Shown: positions 43,056 to 52,370, counted from the first letter of the stretch. The stretch is 64,000 nt of DNA from Gp6-AA40 sp036407095 (GCA_036407095.1 DASWZV010000081.1:124001-188000); one strand, 5' to 3'. Translations and numbers: made by a program. Notes: generated from the letters alone by a model not told the origin.

Positions 43056-43493
43056 GTGCAGACGGGCGTGTACTCGGCCATTCGTAATGACATCGTACGC
43101 GCAGCGATCGGACTGTCGCTGCTCGTCGCCGCGGCGTGCGCGACCTCGACCTCGCCGGATCAGGTCGTACCGACGGGCGCCTGGGGTGGTGAGCACGCGC
43201 TGCTGGAGGTGAGCGCGACGAGCGCGACGATCGAGTTCGATTGCGCGCACGGCACTCTTCCCGCACCGCTGCCACTCGACGGCGGCGCGTTCGATGTCGC
43301 GGGCGATTTCTTCCCCGAGCACGGTGGGCCGATTCGTGTGGACGACCCGACGGTTCGACGGCCGGCTCGCTACAGCGGAACGATCGACAAGCAGACCATG
43401 ACGCTGCGCGTCAGGCTGACCGACACAGCGGAGGACGTGGGCACGTTCACGCTGACGTTCGGCGCAGCCGGGCGCGTCTTCAAGTGCGTCTGA
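43056..43493 (+). CDS. Small lipoprotein, hypothetical
   Basis: 145 residues, GTG start. The N-terminal AAIGLSLLVAAACATS is a lipoprotein signal with a lipobox ending in Cys. The mature part is a short all-beta domain (GAWGGEHALLEVSATSATIE, RYSGTIDKQTMTLRVRLTD, GTFTLTFGAAGRVFKCV) with two or three Cys. Such proteins are common in acidobacteria and bacteroidetes; function unknown. It ends 50 bases before the convergent TonB receptor gene. Confidence 0.7.
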   Translation: MQTGVYSAIRNDIVRAAIGLSLLVAAACATSTSPDQVVPTGAWGGEHALLEVSATSATIEFDCAHGTLPAPLPLDGGAFDVAGDFFPEHGGPIRVDDPTVRRPARYSGTIDKQTMTLRVRLTDTAEDVGTFTLTFGAAGRVFKCV

Positions 43494-43542
43494 GCCACGA
43501 AGATTTCAGTGTGGCCTGTTTTTCCGTTCCTCCTCTGTGTGA

Positions 43543-46500
43543 TCAGAACGTGAAGGTCACGTTGAATCGAACGAACCGCGGCGGGACGATGGCAGTCGGA
43601 CGCAGCCACGTCGCGCCGTTGGTCGCATAGTCGAATGTCTGCTCGAACGTTGTCGTGTCGTTGGTGTTGAACAGGTTGTAGAGATCGACCCCAAGGTCGG
43701 CTCGGCGGCTCCCGAACTGGACGAGCTTGGCAAATCGCATGTCGACTTGCGTCAACCGGGTATCTGGATACATCTGACCCGGCGTCAGCATGTTGATCGT
43801 GGTCGTCTGCGTGACGAGCGAAGTACCCGGTGTCCGTCCGAGCGTCTGCTGGATCACCGCGTTCGGAACGGCGATGTTCGCATTCAGCGAGGCCCCGTTG
43901 GTCGCCGATGTACTGCCCACGCCGGCGATGTTGGACGGGTTCAAATTCCGGATCTGCGTGCTTATCAGCACATCGATCTTCGGCACGGTGTAGTACGCCG
44001 CCATTCTGAACGACGTCATCAACGGCTCGGTGACCGCGCACGCAGAGGCAGACGACAGAGGCGAGACCGCCGATCCGGCGCCGACGATCTCCTCTGGCAG
44101 GTTCTTCGTCGACGCGCACCGGTCGCGCACGCCGCGGCCAGTGCTGGTCCCTCCTTGGAATGAAATGCCACTGCGAAGCCGCGCATTGAGGTTCACGTTG
44201 ACGCCATGCCAATACTGCGTCCGCGCTGGTCCGTAGTCGGTTTCGAAGGTCTGGTAGTTGCGCGCGCCCCGGAGTGCCGCCTCTCGCGTGAGTGCGTAGA
44301 GCGTCAGCGGATATCCGCCACCACCCGGCAGATCGGCCTCGCTCGGAGCCGTGAAGGTGAACGCCTCGTAATCGGAAGGACCAACCAGCTGGTTGTCGGT
44401 CACGAAGAAATTGCCGAACCAGCGACGGTTGTAGCTGGCGTCGACCGACAGACGCGGCAGCAGTTCGTGCTGAACTGAGAGACCGAACTGCCAGTCGTTC
44501 GGACGCACGCCCCACCCGCGAAGGATCTCGGGGTTCACGATCGTGAGATTCGGATTGGCATTTCCAAAATTCACATCGTTGCCGCCGAGCGCCTGGCAGA
44601 GGTCGCCGCCGCTTGCGCGGTTGTCCTGCAGCGCCGGACTGCGGAGATCGCAATCGACGACAAAGTTGCCGTTGGCATCGGTCCAGCCACGATTGAACAC
44701 GGAACGCACGATTCGGCCGGCCGGGTTGTTGGCCCAGTAGTTCTCGTCGTTGGTTGCGTTCTGCAGGTACTTGCCCAGGTTCACCCGCAACGCCGTCTTG
44801 CCCGTTCCGAAGATGTCCCAGGCTGCGCCCCATCTGGTGGTGATGTCGTTGTACGCATCGACGCTTGGCGTCCGACCGAAGCTGACGGGCGCCGAGAGAA
44901 ACGGTGACGTGTGAGTCGTCCCGTTGCCTTCAGCAGGGGCCCAGCTCCATGCGCGGTCGTAGCGTACGGCCCCCTGCACCGTGATGCGGCCCCTCGTCCA
45001 CTGATCCTGCGCAAAGAGCGATGTGGTTTCGGTGCGGTCGTTCTGCTCCCAGCGATCGACGAGTGTGTATCCGACACCGATAGGGTTGAGCGCACCGGTT
45101 GGATTGGTGGCGCTCACGGAGCTGTTGAACACGTAGCGCAGCAGCGTGCTGTTGGCGTCCCTCCCCTGCAATGATTTCTGATAGGACCCCTGATATCCCA
45201 TCTTGAGGTTGTGCGCGCCCGTGACGTACGAGATCGAGGCACGCCAGTTGTTCGGGTTGGCATCGTTGTTCGCCCATCCAAAACCAAGCGGATCGTACAT
45301 GCCGCGGTAGGTGAAGTTTGCGCGATGCCCGTCGATCGCGGCCTGTTCGGTCACCGGAATCAGATCGCGCAGCGCATCGGGCGGCGCCTGCCCGAAGCCG
45401 TACCAGATGTAATGGAAACGCGAGAAGCCGGCATCGAGCAGCAGCTTGCTCGAGAACGGCGACTGCCACGTCGCCTGCGTCACGTAGTAAGGAGCGTTGT
45501 GATAGCCGGGCCACGATTCCGGTGATGCTGTGATCGTCCCGTGACCGATCCAGCCGGCCTCGCGCTGCCGGCAGGAATCGCCGCCGCTCAGGGTGACGGT
45601 CGAGCCGGTGCAGCGGCGCTGATACTCGTGGGACAACGACACACGGTTTCGTGGAGTCAGCTGTGAAGTGAATCGGAACGAGTAGATATCACGCCGGTTC
45701 GAGTTGCGCGTTTCGACCGCAGGATCGATCGCGTAATTCCAGTGGGAGGCGTCGCCCGCGAACTTGTTTCCGTTTGCGCCCTCCACGAGAGTCGCGCTGC
45801 CGAAATCACGGAGGGTCCCGAAGAACCACAGCCGGTCGCGCAGAATCGGCCCCCCGAGCGAGCCGCTGACATCGTAGAGGTTGAGCGTGGCGGGAGGTTT
45901 GACGATGCCGGCGCTGCGCAGATAGTCGTCGATGTTGTCGGACCGGAGGCTATTGCCGGTGGCGCTATAGAACGCGCTTCCTTTGAAGCTGTTGCCGCCT
46001 GATCTCGGTACGAGGTTGACGATCGGGCCGCCAGCTTCCGCTTCACCAAGCCCACCCGACACGAGCACCTGCATCTCGTCGGTGTTCGCCACGTCGTAAA
46101 TGAAAGTCGACACGCCGCCGCCGTTGAACGACGCCGCCACCGGCAGCCCGTCGATCAACATGCGCCCTTCGTTGGCGCGGCCGCCATTGGACGTGAAGAA
46201 CGTCATGAACGGCTCGGTCATCGCGCCTCGCGACGTGTTGTCCGTGACGATCCCGGGGATGGCCGCGAGCAGCGTGCCGTAGCTCCGCGTGATCGGGAGC
46301 GTACGGAGGGTTTCGGCGCTGATCACCGTCTCGCGCCTCGTCGACTGCACGTCGACGATCGGTGTCTCACCGGTGACGGTGATGGTCTCTTGCAGCGCGC
46401 CAACGCGAAGGTCGGCGTTGATCGTGGTGACACCCGAACCGGTGAGCGCCACCCCTTCGCGTACCACTCTGGTAAATCCCTGCAGCGAATAGGTCACCGT

Positions 46501-46725
46501 GTATGTGCCCGGCGCCAGATCGGTAATCCGATATTGTCCGGAGTTATCCGTGACGGCGGTGCGGACCTTTTCGATGAGCACGGCGCTTGCCGCTTCAACC
46601 GTGACGCCGGGGAGCACGGCCCCCGACGAGTCCCGAACCATTCCCGCAAGTGTGGTCTGGCTGTAGGCCAGCGTAGGAGTCAGAAGGCATCCAAAGACGA
46701 CGAGGGTAGCCGCCAGTCTGCGCAT
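43543..46725 (-). CDS. TonB-dependent receptor, large (Oar-like) type
   Basis: About 1060 residues. Signal peptide (MRRLAATLVVFGCLLTPTLA); carboxypeptidase-regulatory-like domain (GMVRDSSGAVLPGVTVEAAS to about residue 105); plug with LRTLPITRSYGTLLAAIPGI and GGPIVNLVPRSGGNSFKGSA; then a long barrel ending FVRFNVTFTF, a typical C-terminal aromatic. The architecture matches Oar/OmpA-related TonB receptors expanded in acidobacteria for uptake of peptides or glycans. The start used has AGAGGAGGC upstream. It diverges from the quinoprotein gene. Confidence 0.93.
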   Translation of the reverse strand: MRRLAATLVVFGCLLTPTLAYSQTTLAGMVRDSSGAVLPGVTVEAASAVLIEKVRTAVTDNSGQYRITDLAPGTYTVTYSLQGFTRVVREGVALTGSGVTTINADLRVGALQETITVTGETPIVDVQSTRRETVISAETLRTLPITRSYGTLLAAIPGIVTDNTSRGAMTEPFMTFFTSNGGRANEGRMLIDGLPVAASFNGGGVSTFIYDVANTDEMQVLVSGGLGEAEAGGPIVNLVPRSGGNSFKGSAFYSATGNSLRSDNIDDYLRSAGIVKPPATLNLYDVSGSLGGPILRDRLWFFGTLRDFGSATLVEGANGNKFAGDASHWNYAIDPAVETRNSNRRDIYSFRFTSQLTPRNRVSLSHEYQRRCTGSTVTLSGGDSCRQREAGWIGHGTITASPESWPGYHNAPYYVTQATWQSPFSSKLLLDAGFSRFHYIWYGFGQAPPDALRDLIPVTEQAAIDGHRANFTYRGMYDPLGFGWANNDANPNNWRASISYVTGAHNLKMGYQGSYQKSLQGRDANSTLLRYVFNSSVSATNPTGALNPIGVGYTLVDRWEQNDRTETTSLFAQDQWTRGRITVQGAVRYDRAWSWAPAEGNGTTHTSPFLSAPVSFGRTPSVDAYNDITTRWGAAWDIFGTGKTALRVNLGKYLQNATNDENYWANNPAGRIVRSVFNRGWTDANGNFVVDCDLRSPALQDNRASGGDLCQALGGNDVNFGNANPNLTIVNPEILRGWGVRPNDWQFGLSVQHELLPRLSVDASYNRRWFGNFFVTDNQLVGPSDYEAFTFTAPSEADLPGGGGYPLTLYALTREAALRGARNYQTFETDYGPARTQYWHGVNVNLNARLRSGISFQGGTSTGRGVRDRCASTKNLPEEIVGAGSAVSPLSSASACAVTEPLMTSFRMAAYYTVPKIDVLISTQIRNLNPSNIAGVGSTSATNGASLNANIAVPNAVIQQTLGRTPGTSLVTQTTTINMLTPGQMYPDTRLTQVDMRFAKLVQFGSRRADLGVDLYNLFNTNDTTTFEQTFDYATNGATWLRPTAIVPPRFVRFNVTFTF

Positions 46726-46981
46726 CGGGAGAGCCTCCTCTGCTCGAGTCAGTTCGAACCGGCACGAACCCGCGCGCTCGATCAGGAAGACCGACCGGGA
46801 CGCGCGAAACCGGAACACACGCGAACCCCTTGGACAGTGGACCCGCCTCCGTTAAAGCCACGGCGGGAGGCGCGAAGAATGCAGACGGGCGCGCGGCGAT
46901 GGCGCCGCACGTCGACGGGAAGAATTGAGCGCGGTTATACGCCCTTGCTTGGGCACACGTCAATCAGGCAATCTCTTGCTC

Positions 46982-48952
46982 ATGCGAAAAACACTGTTCT
47001 CGCTCGCCGCCCTCTCCGCCACGCTGATCGCGCTCTGGACAATCGCCGGACGTGCGGCTGATGCGGACCGCGACTGGCCGGCGTACGGCGGCGACAAAGG
47101 CGGCTCGAAGTATTCGCCGCTCAATCAGATCAACAAGGACACCATCAAGAATCTCAAGATCGCGTGGCGGCGCTCCGGCATGCCCGAGGAGCTTCGAACT
47201 GCGTTCCCCGACGTGCAGGCATCAGCCAACTACCAGAACACACCGCTGATGGTGGGCGGCATGCTGTACATCAGCAGCGCCGCCGGCGCGGTCGTCGCGC
47301 TCGATCCGGGAACGGGCAAAACGATTTGGTACGACACGCTTCCGCCACGTGCTGAGGGTCAGGGGCCCGCACGCGGTGGACCCACGCGCAGCCTCGCCTA
47401 CTGGTCCGACGGGCGTGACGCCCGCATCGTGACCAACGTCGGCGCAAACCTCGTCGCCCTCAACGCGAAAACCGGCAAGCGCTACGAGGACTTCGGCGAG
47501 CGCGGCCAGGTCGATCTGACGAAAGGCTTCGAGCGCACGATCACCGGCTGGCGCTGGAGCAGCGGTCCGATGGTCGTGAAGGACGTCGTGGTCGTCGCCG
47601 GTGTGCCGTCGCCGGCGACCGACATCCTCAACGAACGTGCGCGCGCCCCGAAAGAGATGCCTCCTGACGATGTGCGCGGCTACGACGTGCGCACCGGAAA
47701 ACTGTTATGGACCTTCCACGTGGTGCCGAGGAAAGGTGAACCCGGCAACGAGACGTGGCTGAACGACTCGTGGACCTATTCGGGCAACAGTGGCGCATGG
47801 TCGCTGTTGAGCGCCGACGAGGAGCTCGGCTACGTCTATCTGCCGTTCGAAGAAGCCACCGGCGACTACTACGGTGGCACGAGGCCCGGTACCAATCTCT
47901 TCGCCGAGTCGATCGTCTGCCTCGACGCGAAGACCGGCAAGCGGGTGTGGCACTTCCAGACGCTGCATCACGGGTTGTGGGACTACGACCTGCCGGCGGC
48001 GCCGGTACTCGGTGACATCACCATCAACGGTCGGCGCATCAAAGCGGTCGCACAGGTGTCGAAACAGGCGTTCGTGTATGTGTTCGATCGCGTCACCGGC
48101 ACACCCGTGTGGCCGATCGTCGAGCGTCCCGCGCCGAAGGGCGACGTGCCGGGTGAATGGTACTCACCAACACAGCCTGTGCCGTCGAAGCCTCCCGCGT
48201 TCGATCAGCAGGGCGTCACCGACAACGATCTGATCGACTTCACACCCGAACTCAAAGCCGAAGCGAAGAAGATCGTCAGCGAGTACAAATCCGGTCCGCT
48301 CTACACACCCCCGGTGCTGCTCGGAAGCCCGGACGGTCCCAAGGGGACGCTGCTCGTGCCCGGCACCAACGGCGGCGCCGACTGGGGCGGCGCTGCATTC
48401 GATCCCGAGACCGGCATGCTCTATGTGCCGTCGGCACACATGCCGACCGTGGTCGCTCTTGGAAAGTCGCAGCATCCCGAATCGACGTTGCCGTACGTGA
48501 AGCAGCAGACGCCGTGGCCGTTCGGCCCGCAAGGCCTTCCTGATCCGTTCAAGCCGCCGTACTCGCGACTGGTCGCGATCGATCTGAACAAGGGAGACAT
48601 CGCGTGGTCGGTCGCCAACGGCGACGGCATTCGCAATCACCCTGCGTTCAAAGGTCTCAATGTCCCACCGATCGGCACACCCGGGCGCAACGCTGCACTC
48701 GTGACCAAGTCGTTCGTCTTCATGGGCGAAGGCAGCGACGCCGGCGTCGGCCTGCCCCCAGGCGGCACCTACGGCGGCAAGATGTTCCGCGCCTTCGACA
48801 AGAAGACAGGCGCAATCGCGTGGGAGATGGAACTCCCCGCAGGCGTGAGCAATGCGCCGATGACCTATTCGTTCAACGGCAAGCAGTACATCGTCGTTGC
48901 AGTGTCGGGGCGGCAGCATCCGGGCGAGTTCGTGGCGCTCGCACTGCCGTAG
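46982..48952 (+). CDS. PQQ-dependent dehydrogenase (glucose dehydrogenase-like), secreted
   Basis: 656 residues with a signal peptide (MRKTLFSLAALSATLIALWT). The PQQ propeller starts DWPAYGGDKGGSKYSPLNQI; docking motifs GAVVALDPGTGKTIWYDT and CLDAKTGKRVWHFQ recur. HHGLWDYDLPAAPVLGDI is the active-site strand characteristic of membrane glucose dehydrogenase and relatives. There is no transmembrane N-domain and no haem motif, so it is a soluble periplasmic version. Substrates of such enzymes are sugars or polyols; the exact one is unknown. Confidence 0.9.
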   Translation: MRKTLFSLAALSATLIALWTIAGRAADADRDWPAYGGDKGGSKYSPLNQINKDTIKNLKIAWRRSGMPEELRTAFPDVQASANYQNTPLMVGGMLYISSAAGAVVALDPGTGKTIWYDTLPPRAEGQGPARGGPTRSLAYWSDGRDARIVTNVGANLVALNAKTGKRYEDFGERGQVDLTKGFERTITGWRWSSGPMVVKDVVVVAGVPSPATDILNERARAPKEMPPDDVRGYDVRTGKLLWTFHVVPRKGEPGNETWLNDSWTYSGNSGAWSLLSADEELGYVYLPFEEATGDYYGGTRPGTNLFAESIVCLDAKTGKRVWHFQTLHHGLWDYDLPAAPVLGDITINGRRIKAVAQVSKQAFVYVFDRVTGTPVWPIVERPAPKGDVPGEWYSPTQPVPSKPPAFDQQGVTDNDLIDFTPELKAEAKKIVSEYKSGPLYTPPVLLGSPDGPKGTLLVPGTNGGADWGGAAFDPETGMLYVPSAHMPTVVALGKSQHPESTLPYVKQQTPWPFGPQGLPDPFKPPYSRLVAIDLNKGDIAWSVANGDGIRNHPAFKGLNVPPIGTPGRNAALVTKSFVFMGEGSDAGVGLPPGGTYGGKMFRAFDKKTGAIAWEMELPAGVSNAPMTYSFNGKQYIVVAVSGRQHPGEFVALALP

Positions 48953-49262
48953 AGCCCTCTGACGATTGTCGGTGCGAGCCCTCTGACGTTTGTCGGTGCG
49001 AGCCCTCTGACGTTTGTCGGTGCGATTGCTCTGACGGTTGTCGGTGCGATCCTCTCTGGCGCTTGTCGGTGCGATCGGGCTGACGGGTGTCGGTGCGATC
49101 CTTTAACGCGTGTCGGTGCGATCCTGAGCTATATCCGTGCGAACTGGGATCGCACCGACAGTCGATGCCAGGATCGCACCGACTGAACTCTGGATCGCAC
49201 CGACCGAGTTCTGGATCGCACCGACAACCGTCAGTGGGCTCGCACCGACAAACGTCAGGGGA
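48953..49262. repeat. Tandem 24-bp repeat array with mirrored second half
   Basis: Seven exact copies of the 10-mer TGTCGGTGCG (48967, 48991, 49015, 49039, 49064, 49088, 49111) at a 23-25 bp period, plus one degraded copy at 49132. They are followed by its reverse complement CGCACCGACA (exact at 49151, 49217, 49241; one mismatch at 49175 and 49196). The centre is near 49145. The first and last units share CTCTGACG/CGTCAG flanks. The array starts right at the quinoprotein stop and ends at the Nudix stop. No open frame is credible. Confidence 0.92.
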
Positions 49263-49658
49263 TTAATCCTCGTAGACTTGCCTCACCACTGACCGTTCGG
49301 TTTCGTACGTGAGGCGCTGCAGGGCTCTTCTCGGCTCGAGCCAGACGACGTCCTCGATTTCCCGCGGGTCGATCGCGAAGCCGTCGGCCACGAATTCCAT
49401 GCGAAAGAAGGTCACCACCTTCGGCATCCGGCCGACGAGATATTCGATGGTGTATCCCGGCCCGGTGATGCGAGCTGTGCATCCCGTCTCTTCGCGGACC
49501 TCACGCAGCGCAGTCTCCTCGAGGGTCTCGTTCCCGTCAGGCTTGCCTTTCGGGAGCACCCAGTCGCCATATCGCGTGCGGAGCACGACCGCCAGCTGCG
49601 TCCCTTCCGGCGTCGTGCGCTCGACGAGCCCGCCTGCCGCCACCTTGGGTTTGGGCAT
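49263..49658 (-). CDS. Nudix hydrolase
   Basis: 131 residues, start at MPKPKVAAGGLVER. A complete Nudix box (residues 38-60, GX5EX7REUXEEXGU) reads G38...E44...REVREETG, with all metal ligands. Substrate-side sequences (VVLRTRYGDWVLPKGK, FRMEFVADGFAI) are like those of diadenosine polyphosphate or (d)NTP-sugar hydrolases. The open frame continues upstream to 49907 but no sequence there resembles a Nudix protein. Its stop borders the repeat array. Confidence 0.92.
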   Translation of the reverse strand: MPKPKVAAGGLVERTTPEGTQLAVVLRTRYGDWVLPKGKPDGNETLEETALREVREETGCTARITGPGYTIEYLVGRMPKVVTFFRMEFVADGFAIDPREIEDVVWLEPRRALQRLTYETERSVVRQVYED

Positions 49659-49714
49659 GCCGCTTCTATTGTCATGCGAAGTGTGAACGTCAGATCTCCG
49701 AATGGAACCCCCGG

Positions 49715-49960
49715 GAACCGCACAATAAGATCTCACGCAGGGATCGCGGAGGTGCGGAGATCGCAGAGCGCTCCGGCGACGGGTGGGCCGCGCTGTGCGC
49801 GGCTGGATCGAGAGGAAGGTACGAAAACGAACGCCGCCCGTGTCATGAGGCGCTCGTTTTCGCACCTTCCTCTCGATCCATGCGCCGGCCGCAAGGCCGG
49901 CGACCACCCGTTGCCTCCGCGATCTCTGCCCCTCTGCGATCTCTGCGTGAAAACGTTATG
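49715..49960. repeat. Modular composite palindrome (family A)
   Basis: Outer arms of GGATCGCGGAGGTGCGGAGA and CTCTGCGATCTCTGCGTG types. Inner hairpin with arms 49805-49833 and 49849-49879 sharing the CGAAAAC core with the element at 25530. Then ATGCGCCGGCC followed by GGCCGGCG, the same mini-hairpin and flank as there. It lies after the cytochrome b gene 3' end and upstream of the Nudix gene. Confidence 0.8.
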
Positions 49961-50005
49961 AACGGTAGCGTTCAGAATGAGCTTTGTTCCGGTCTGGCCT
50001 TCAGG

Positions 50006-50674
50006 CTAGCCCTGCCCTGATTCCTGATTTCTGAATCCTGATTCCTTCCGGACGCTTCCTGTCCACATCGACGCAAAATTCCCCCAACCGTGCAGGGCCA
50101 CCATCACGAGGTGCCCCGGGATGAAGGCCAGCACACCGCACATCGACGCGAAGTGCCAGACCCGCGTGAGGCGAAATCCACCGAAAGCAGTCACCAGCCA
50201 CGACAACTGCACCGGCTTGTAGAGGGCGAACCCGGTCACGATGCTGACGATCACGAGCGCGAGCGCCGTGGAGTACGCCAGCTTCTGTAACGGGTTGTAG
50301 GTTTCGGTGATTGGCGGCTTCGGGCCGAACAGGAAGTAATGCCGAACCATCGGCCAGACGCCGCGCAGATCTCGTGCGACGAACAGCACCTGCCGGCCGT
50401 TGCGCGTGATGGCTTGATAACCGACGTAACCGACGATCGCCATCGTCAGCAGCCACGCGAACGTGAAATGCCATTGCAGTGCGCCGCCCAGCCATCCGCC
50501 GAGCCGAAGAGCCGACGGCGGATCGAAGAGATCGCGCTGCGGGATCTTGTCGCCGAACGAGGGGAATGCGCCGAACACTTCGAGGCCGCTCGGGATGAGC
50601 ACCGCGAGCGCGAGCGCGATGATCCAGTGACAGAGTCGGACGACCGCAGGATGCTCGGCGGTATCGCGCGTCAT
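50006..50674 (-). CDS. Cytochrome b561-type membrane subunit
   Basis: About 222 residues, four main membrane helices: VVRLCHWIIALALAVLIPSG (His in helix 1), HFTFAWLLTMAIVGYVGYQ, LAYSTALALVIVSIVTGFAL and VWHFASMCGVLAFIPGHLVM. These provide the His pairs for two b haems, as in YedZ-like or di-haem cytochrome b561 partners. The ATG overlaps the stop of the upstream molybdenum oxidoreductase by one base, so it is the membrane anchor and electron exit of that enzyme. The last residues RKESGFRNQESGQG are repeat-encoded. Confidence 0.87.
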   Translation of the reverse strand: MTRDTAEHPAVVRLCHWIIALALAVLIPSGLEVFGAFPSFGDKIPQRDLFDPPSALRLGGWLGGALQWHFTFAWLLTMAIVGYVGYQAITRNGRQVLFVARDLRGVWPMVRHYFLFGPKPPITETYNPLQKLAYSTALALVIVSIVTGFALYKPVQLSWLVTAFGGFRLTRVWHFASMCGVLAFIPGHLVMVALHGWGNFASMWTGSVRKESGFRNQESGQG

Positions 50675-51405
50675 CACAATCCTCCATACCAGCTGTATCC
50701 CTGATCGACCCAGTATCCGCGCTTCGGGCCGAGCACGTTCGTCACGCGGAGGCTGACGAGATACTTCGCCTGCTTGTAGCCGAGCTTCGTCGGGAGCACG
50801 AGACGCAGCGGCGCGCCGTGCTCCCGCGTCAGCGGACGGCCGTAGATCTCGTCGCACAGGAGCGACTGGGGATGGCGCGCCGTGCCGATGTCGAGCGACT
50901 CGTAGTAGTCGTCCGCGCAGCCGAACTCGACGAACCGTGCCTGCGCGTCCGCGCCGACGAGCGTCAGCAGATCCGCCAGGCGCACACCGCCGTAGCTGCC
51001 GATGACGTCCCAGCCTTCGATGCAGACGTGGCGGGTGTTCTGGCGCACCCGCGGCATCGAGCGAATCGCGTCGAGACTGTAGTCGCCGGGCTTGTTCACG
51101 AGGCCCGTGACCGTCAGTCTCCAGTCATCGAGATCCACATCCGGATCGTGGGTCAGATAGGAATTGAGCGGATACCGTTCGAGTGGCGTCACCTCGCGAT
51201 CCGGGAACACCGGAGCCATCCGGTACGGATCGAAGAGCGCGGCCGATGCCGCGTCGCTGAGTTCGAGACCGCCTCGAATCGCCCGTGCACGCCACGTCGG
51301 ATTGAGCAGCACTGCTGCGCCTGCGAGCGGGAGCATCTTCAACAACTCCCGCCGGCTCCTTCGGGGCCGCTCGACCGGACATGCCTCTCTGACCACATCG
51401 ATCAC
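50674..51405 (-). CDS. Molybdopterin-dependent oxidoreductase (sulfite oxidase/MsrP-like)
   Basis: 243 residues with a twin-arginine signal (RSRRELLKMLPLAGAAVLL). The Moco domain of the sulfite oxidase superfamily is clear: NTRHVCIEGWDVIGSYGGV with the Mo-ligating C128, GCADDYYESLDI, and EHGAPLRLVLPTKLGYKQAK near the C-terminus. Relatives are MsrP (methionine sulfoxide reductase) and sulfite oxidases. The cytochrome b gene downstream is the usual partner. The exact substrate, sulfite or a sulfoxide, is open. Confidence 0.9.
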   Translation of the reverse strand: MIDVVREACPVERPRRSRRELLKMLPLAGAAVLLNPTWRARAIRGGLELSDAASAALFDPYRMAPVFPDREVTPLERYPLNSYLTHDPDVDLDDWRLTVTGLVNKPGDYSLDAIRSMPRVRQNTRHVCIEGWDVIGSYGGVRLADLLTLVGADAQARFVEFGCADDYYESLDIGTARHPQSLLCDEIYGRPLTREHGAPLRLVLPTKLGYKQAKYLVSLRVTNVLGPKRGYWVDQGYSWYGGL

Positions 51406-51523
51406 TACGTCGTGGTCGCCGCGCCGGATTGAGCCAATCCAAGTCCGCGCCCTGCCCGTAGGACCGACAGAACGGATACAACGGGGTCAGATCGTGACCC
51501 CTTACGTCAGTAAGGAGAACCTC

Positions 51524-52075
51524 ATGAGACTACGAACACTGTTCAGCAGCGCGTTGGCGACGGTCGCCCTCGCGGCAGTTACCTACGCAGCAAGCAATCC
51601 CATGGTCGGCGGCAAAGAGATGTTCCCGAACAAGAACATCATTCAGAACGCCGTCAACTCTGCCGATCACACCACGCTCGTCGCGGCTGTGAAGGCAGCG
51701 GGACTCGTCGACACGCTTCAAGGTGCGGGCCCCTTCACCGTGTTCGCCCCCACCAACGCTGCGTTCGCGAAGCTGCCCGCGGGTACGGTCGACACGCTGC
51801 TGAAACCCGAGAACAAGAGCACGTTGACCAAGGTGCTCACGTATCACGTCGTGCCGGGACGGCTCTCGAGCGTCGACCTGAAGAAGCAGATCAAGAAGGG
51901 CAACGGATCTGCCACCCTCAAGACCGTCAGCGGCGGCATGCTGTGGGCGATGATGCAGGGCGATGACATCGTGCTGAAGGACGAGAAGGGCGACGTATCG
52001 AAGATCACGCAGGCGAACGTCTTCCAGTCGAACGGCGTCATCCACGTCGTCGACACGGTGGTGCTCCCCAATTGA
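51524..52075 (+). CDS. Secreted fasciclin-domain protein
   Basis: 183 residues. Signal peptide (MRLRTLFSSALATVALAAVT) and one FAS1 domain with the H1 and H2 boxes: GPFTVFAPTNAAFAKLPAG and NGVIHVVDTVVLPN, plus KVLTYHVVPGRL. FAS1 proteins are adhesion or matrix components. TAAGGAG is five bases upstream of the ATG. It diverges from the molybdenum oxidoreductase gene across 118 bases. Function outside the cell: adhesion or surface binding. Confidence 0.92.
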   Translation: MRLRTLFSSALATVALAAVTYAASNPMVGGKEMFPNKNIIQNAVNSADHTTLVAAVKAAGLVDTLQGAGPFTVFAPTNAAFAKLPAGTVDTLLKPENKSTLTKVLTYHVVPGRLSSVDLKKQIKKGNGSATLKTVSGGMLWAMMQGDDIVLKDEKGDVSKITQANVFQSNGVIHVVDTVVLPN

Positions 52076-52155
52076 ACTCAGACCAACCGTGGAATCACCG
52101 GGCCGCCCTTCGGGGCGGCTCGCCAGCAGATGCGCGTTTCGAAGTTTCGATATCC

Positions 52156-52350
52156 GCTCACTTGGGTTTCGACATGAGCGTTGGGGCTCACGGGTCCTGT
52201 CGCCGGGTCTCCCCGCTCGTCCTCGGCGCCAAGTGATCGATCACGCTACCAAGAACAGGATCACGGAGTAGGCGCCTGCGCGGCGAGCGGGGACGCCCCT
52301 CCCGGCGCCACCCGTTCGCAGACGCAACCAGCCTCGTAACCCAAGTGAGC
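52156..52350. repeat. Nested inverted repeat (first of two) after the fasciclin gene
   Basis: Outer arms GCTCACTTGGGTT (52156-52168) and AACCCAAGTGAGC (52338-52350), a perfect 13-bp match. Next inside is CCCCGCTCG (52211-52219) with CGAGCGGGG (52284-52292). The centre holds the perfect palindrome GTGATCGATCAC (52233-52244). Confidence 0.78.
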
Positions 52351-52370
52351 TTGCGTACACGGCAGCGGAG

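Noticed and set aside
43370..44833. Long minus-strand frame overlapping the second TonB receptor
   Set aside because: Same strand but a different frame from the receptor; composition is Arg/Ser-rich shadow sequence without motifs.
48953..49262. CRISPR array
   Set aside because: Units are contiguous with no unique spacers, the period is 23-25 bp, and the second half is inverted. No cas genes are near.
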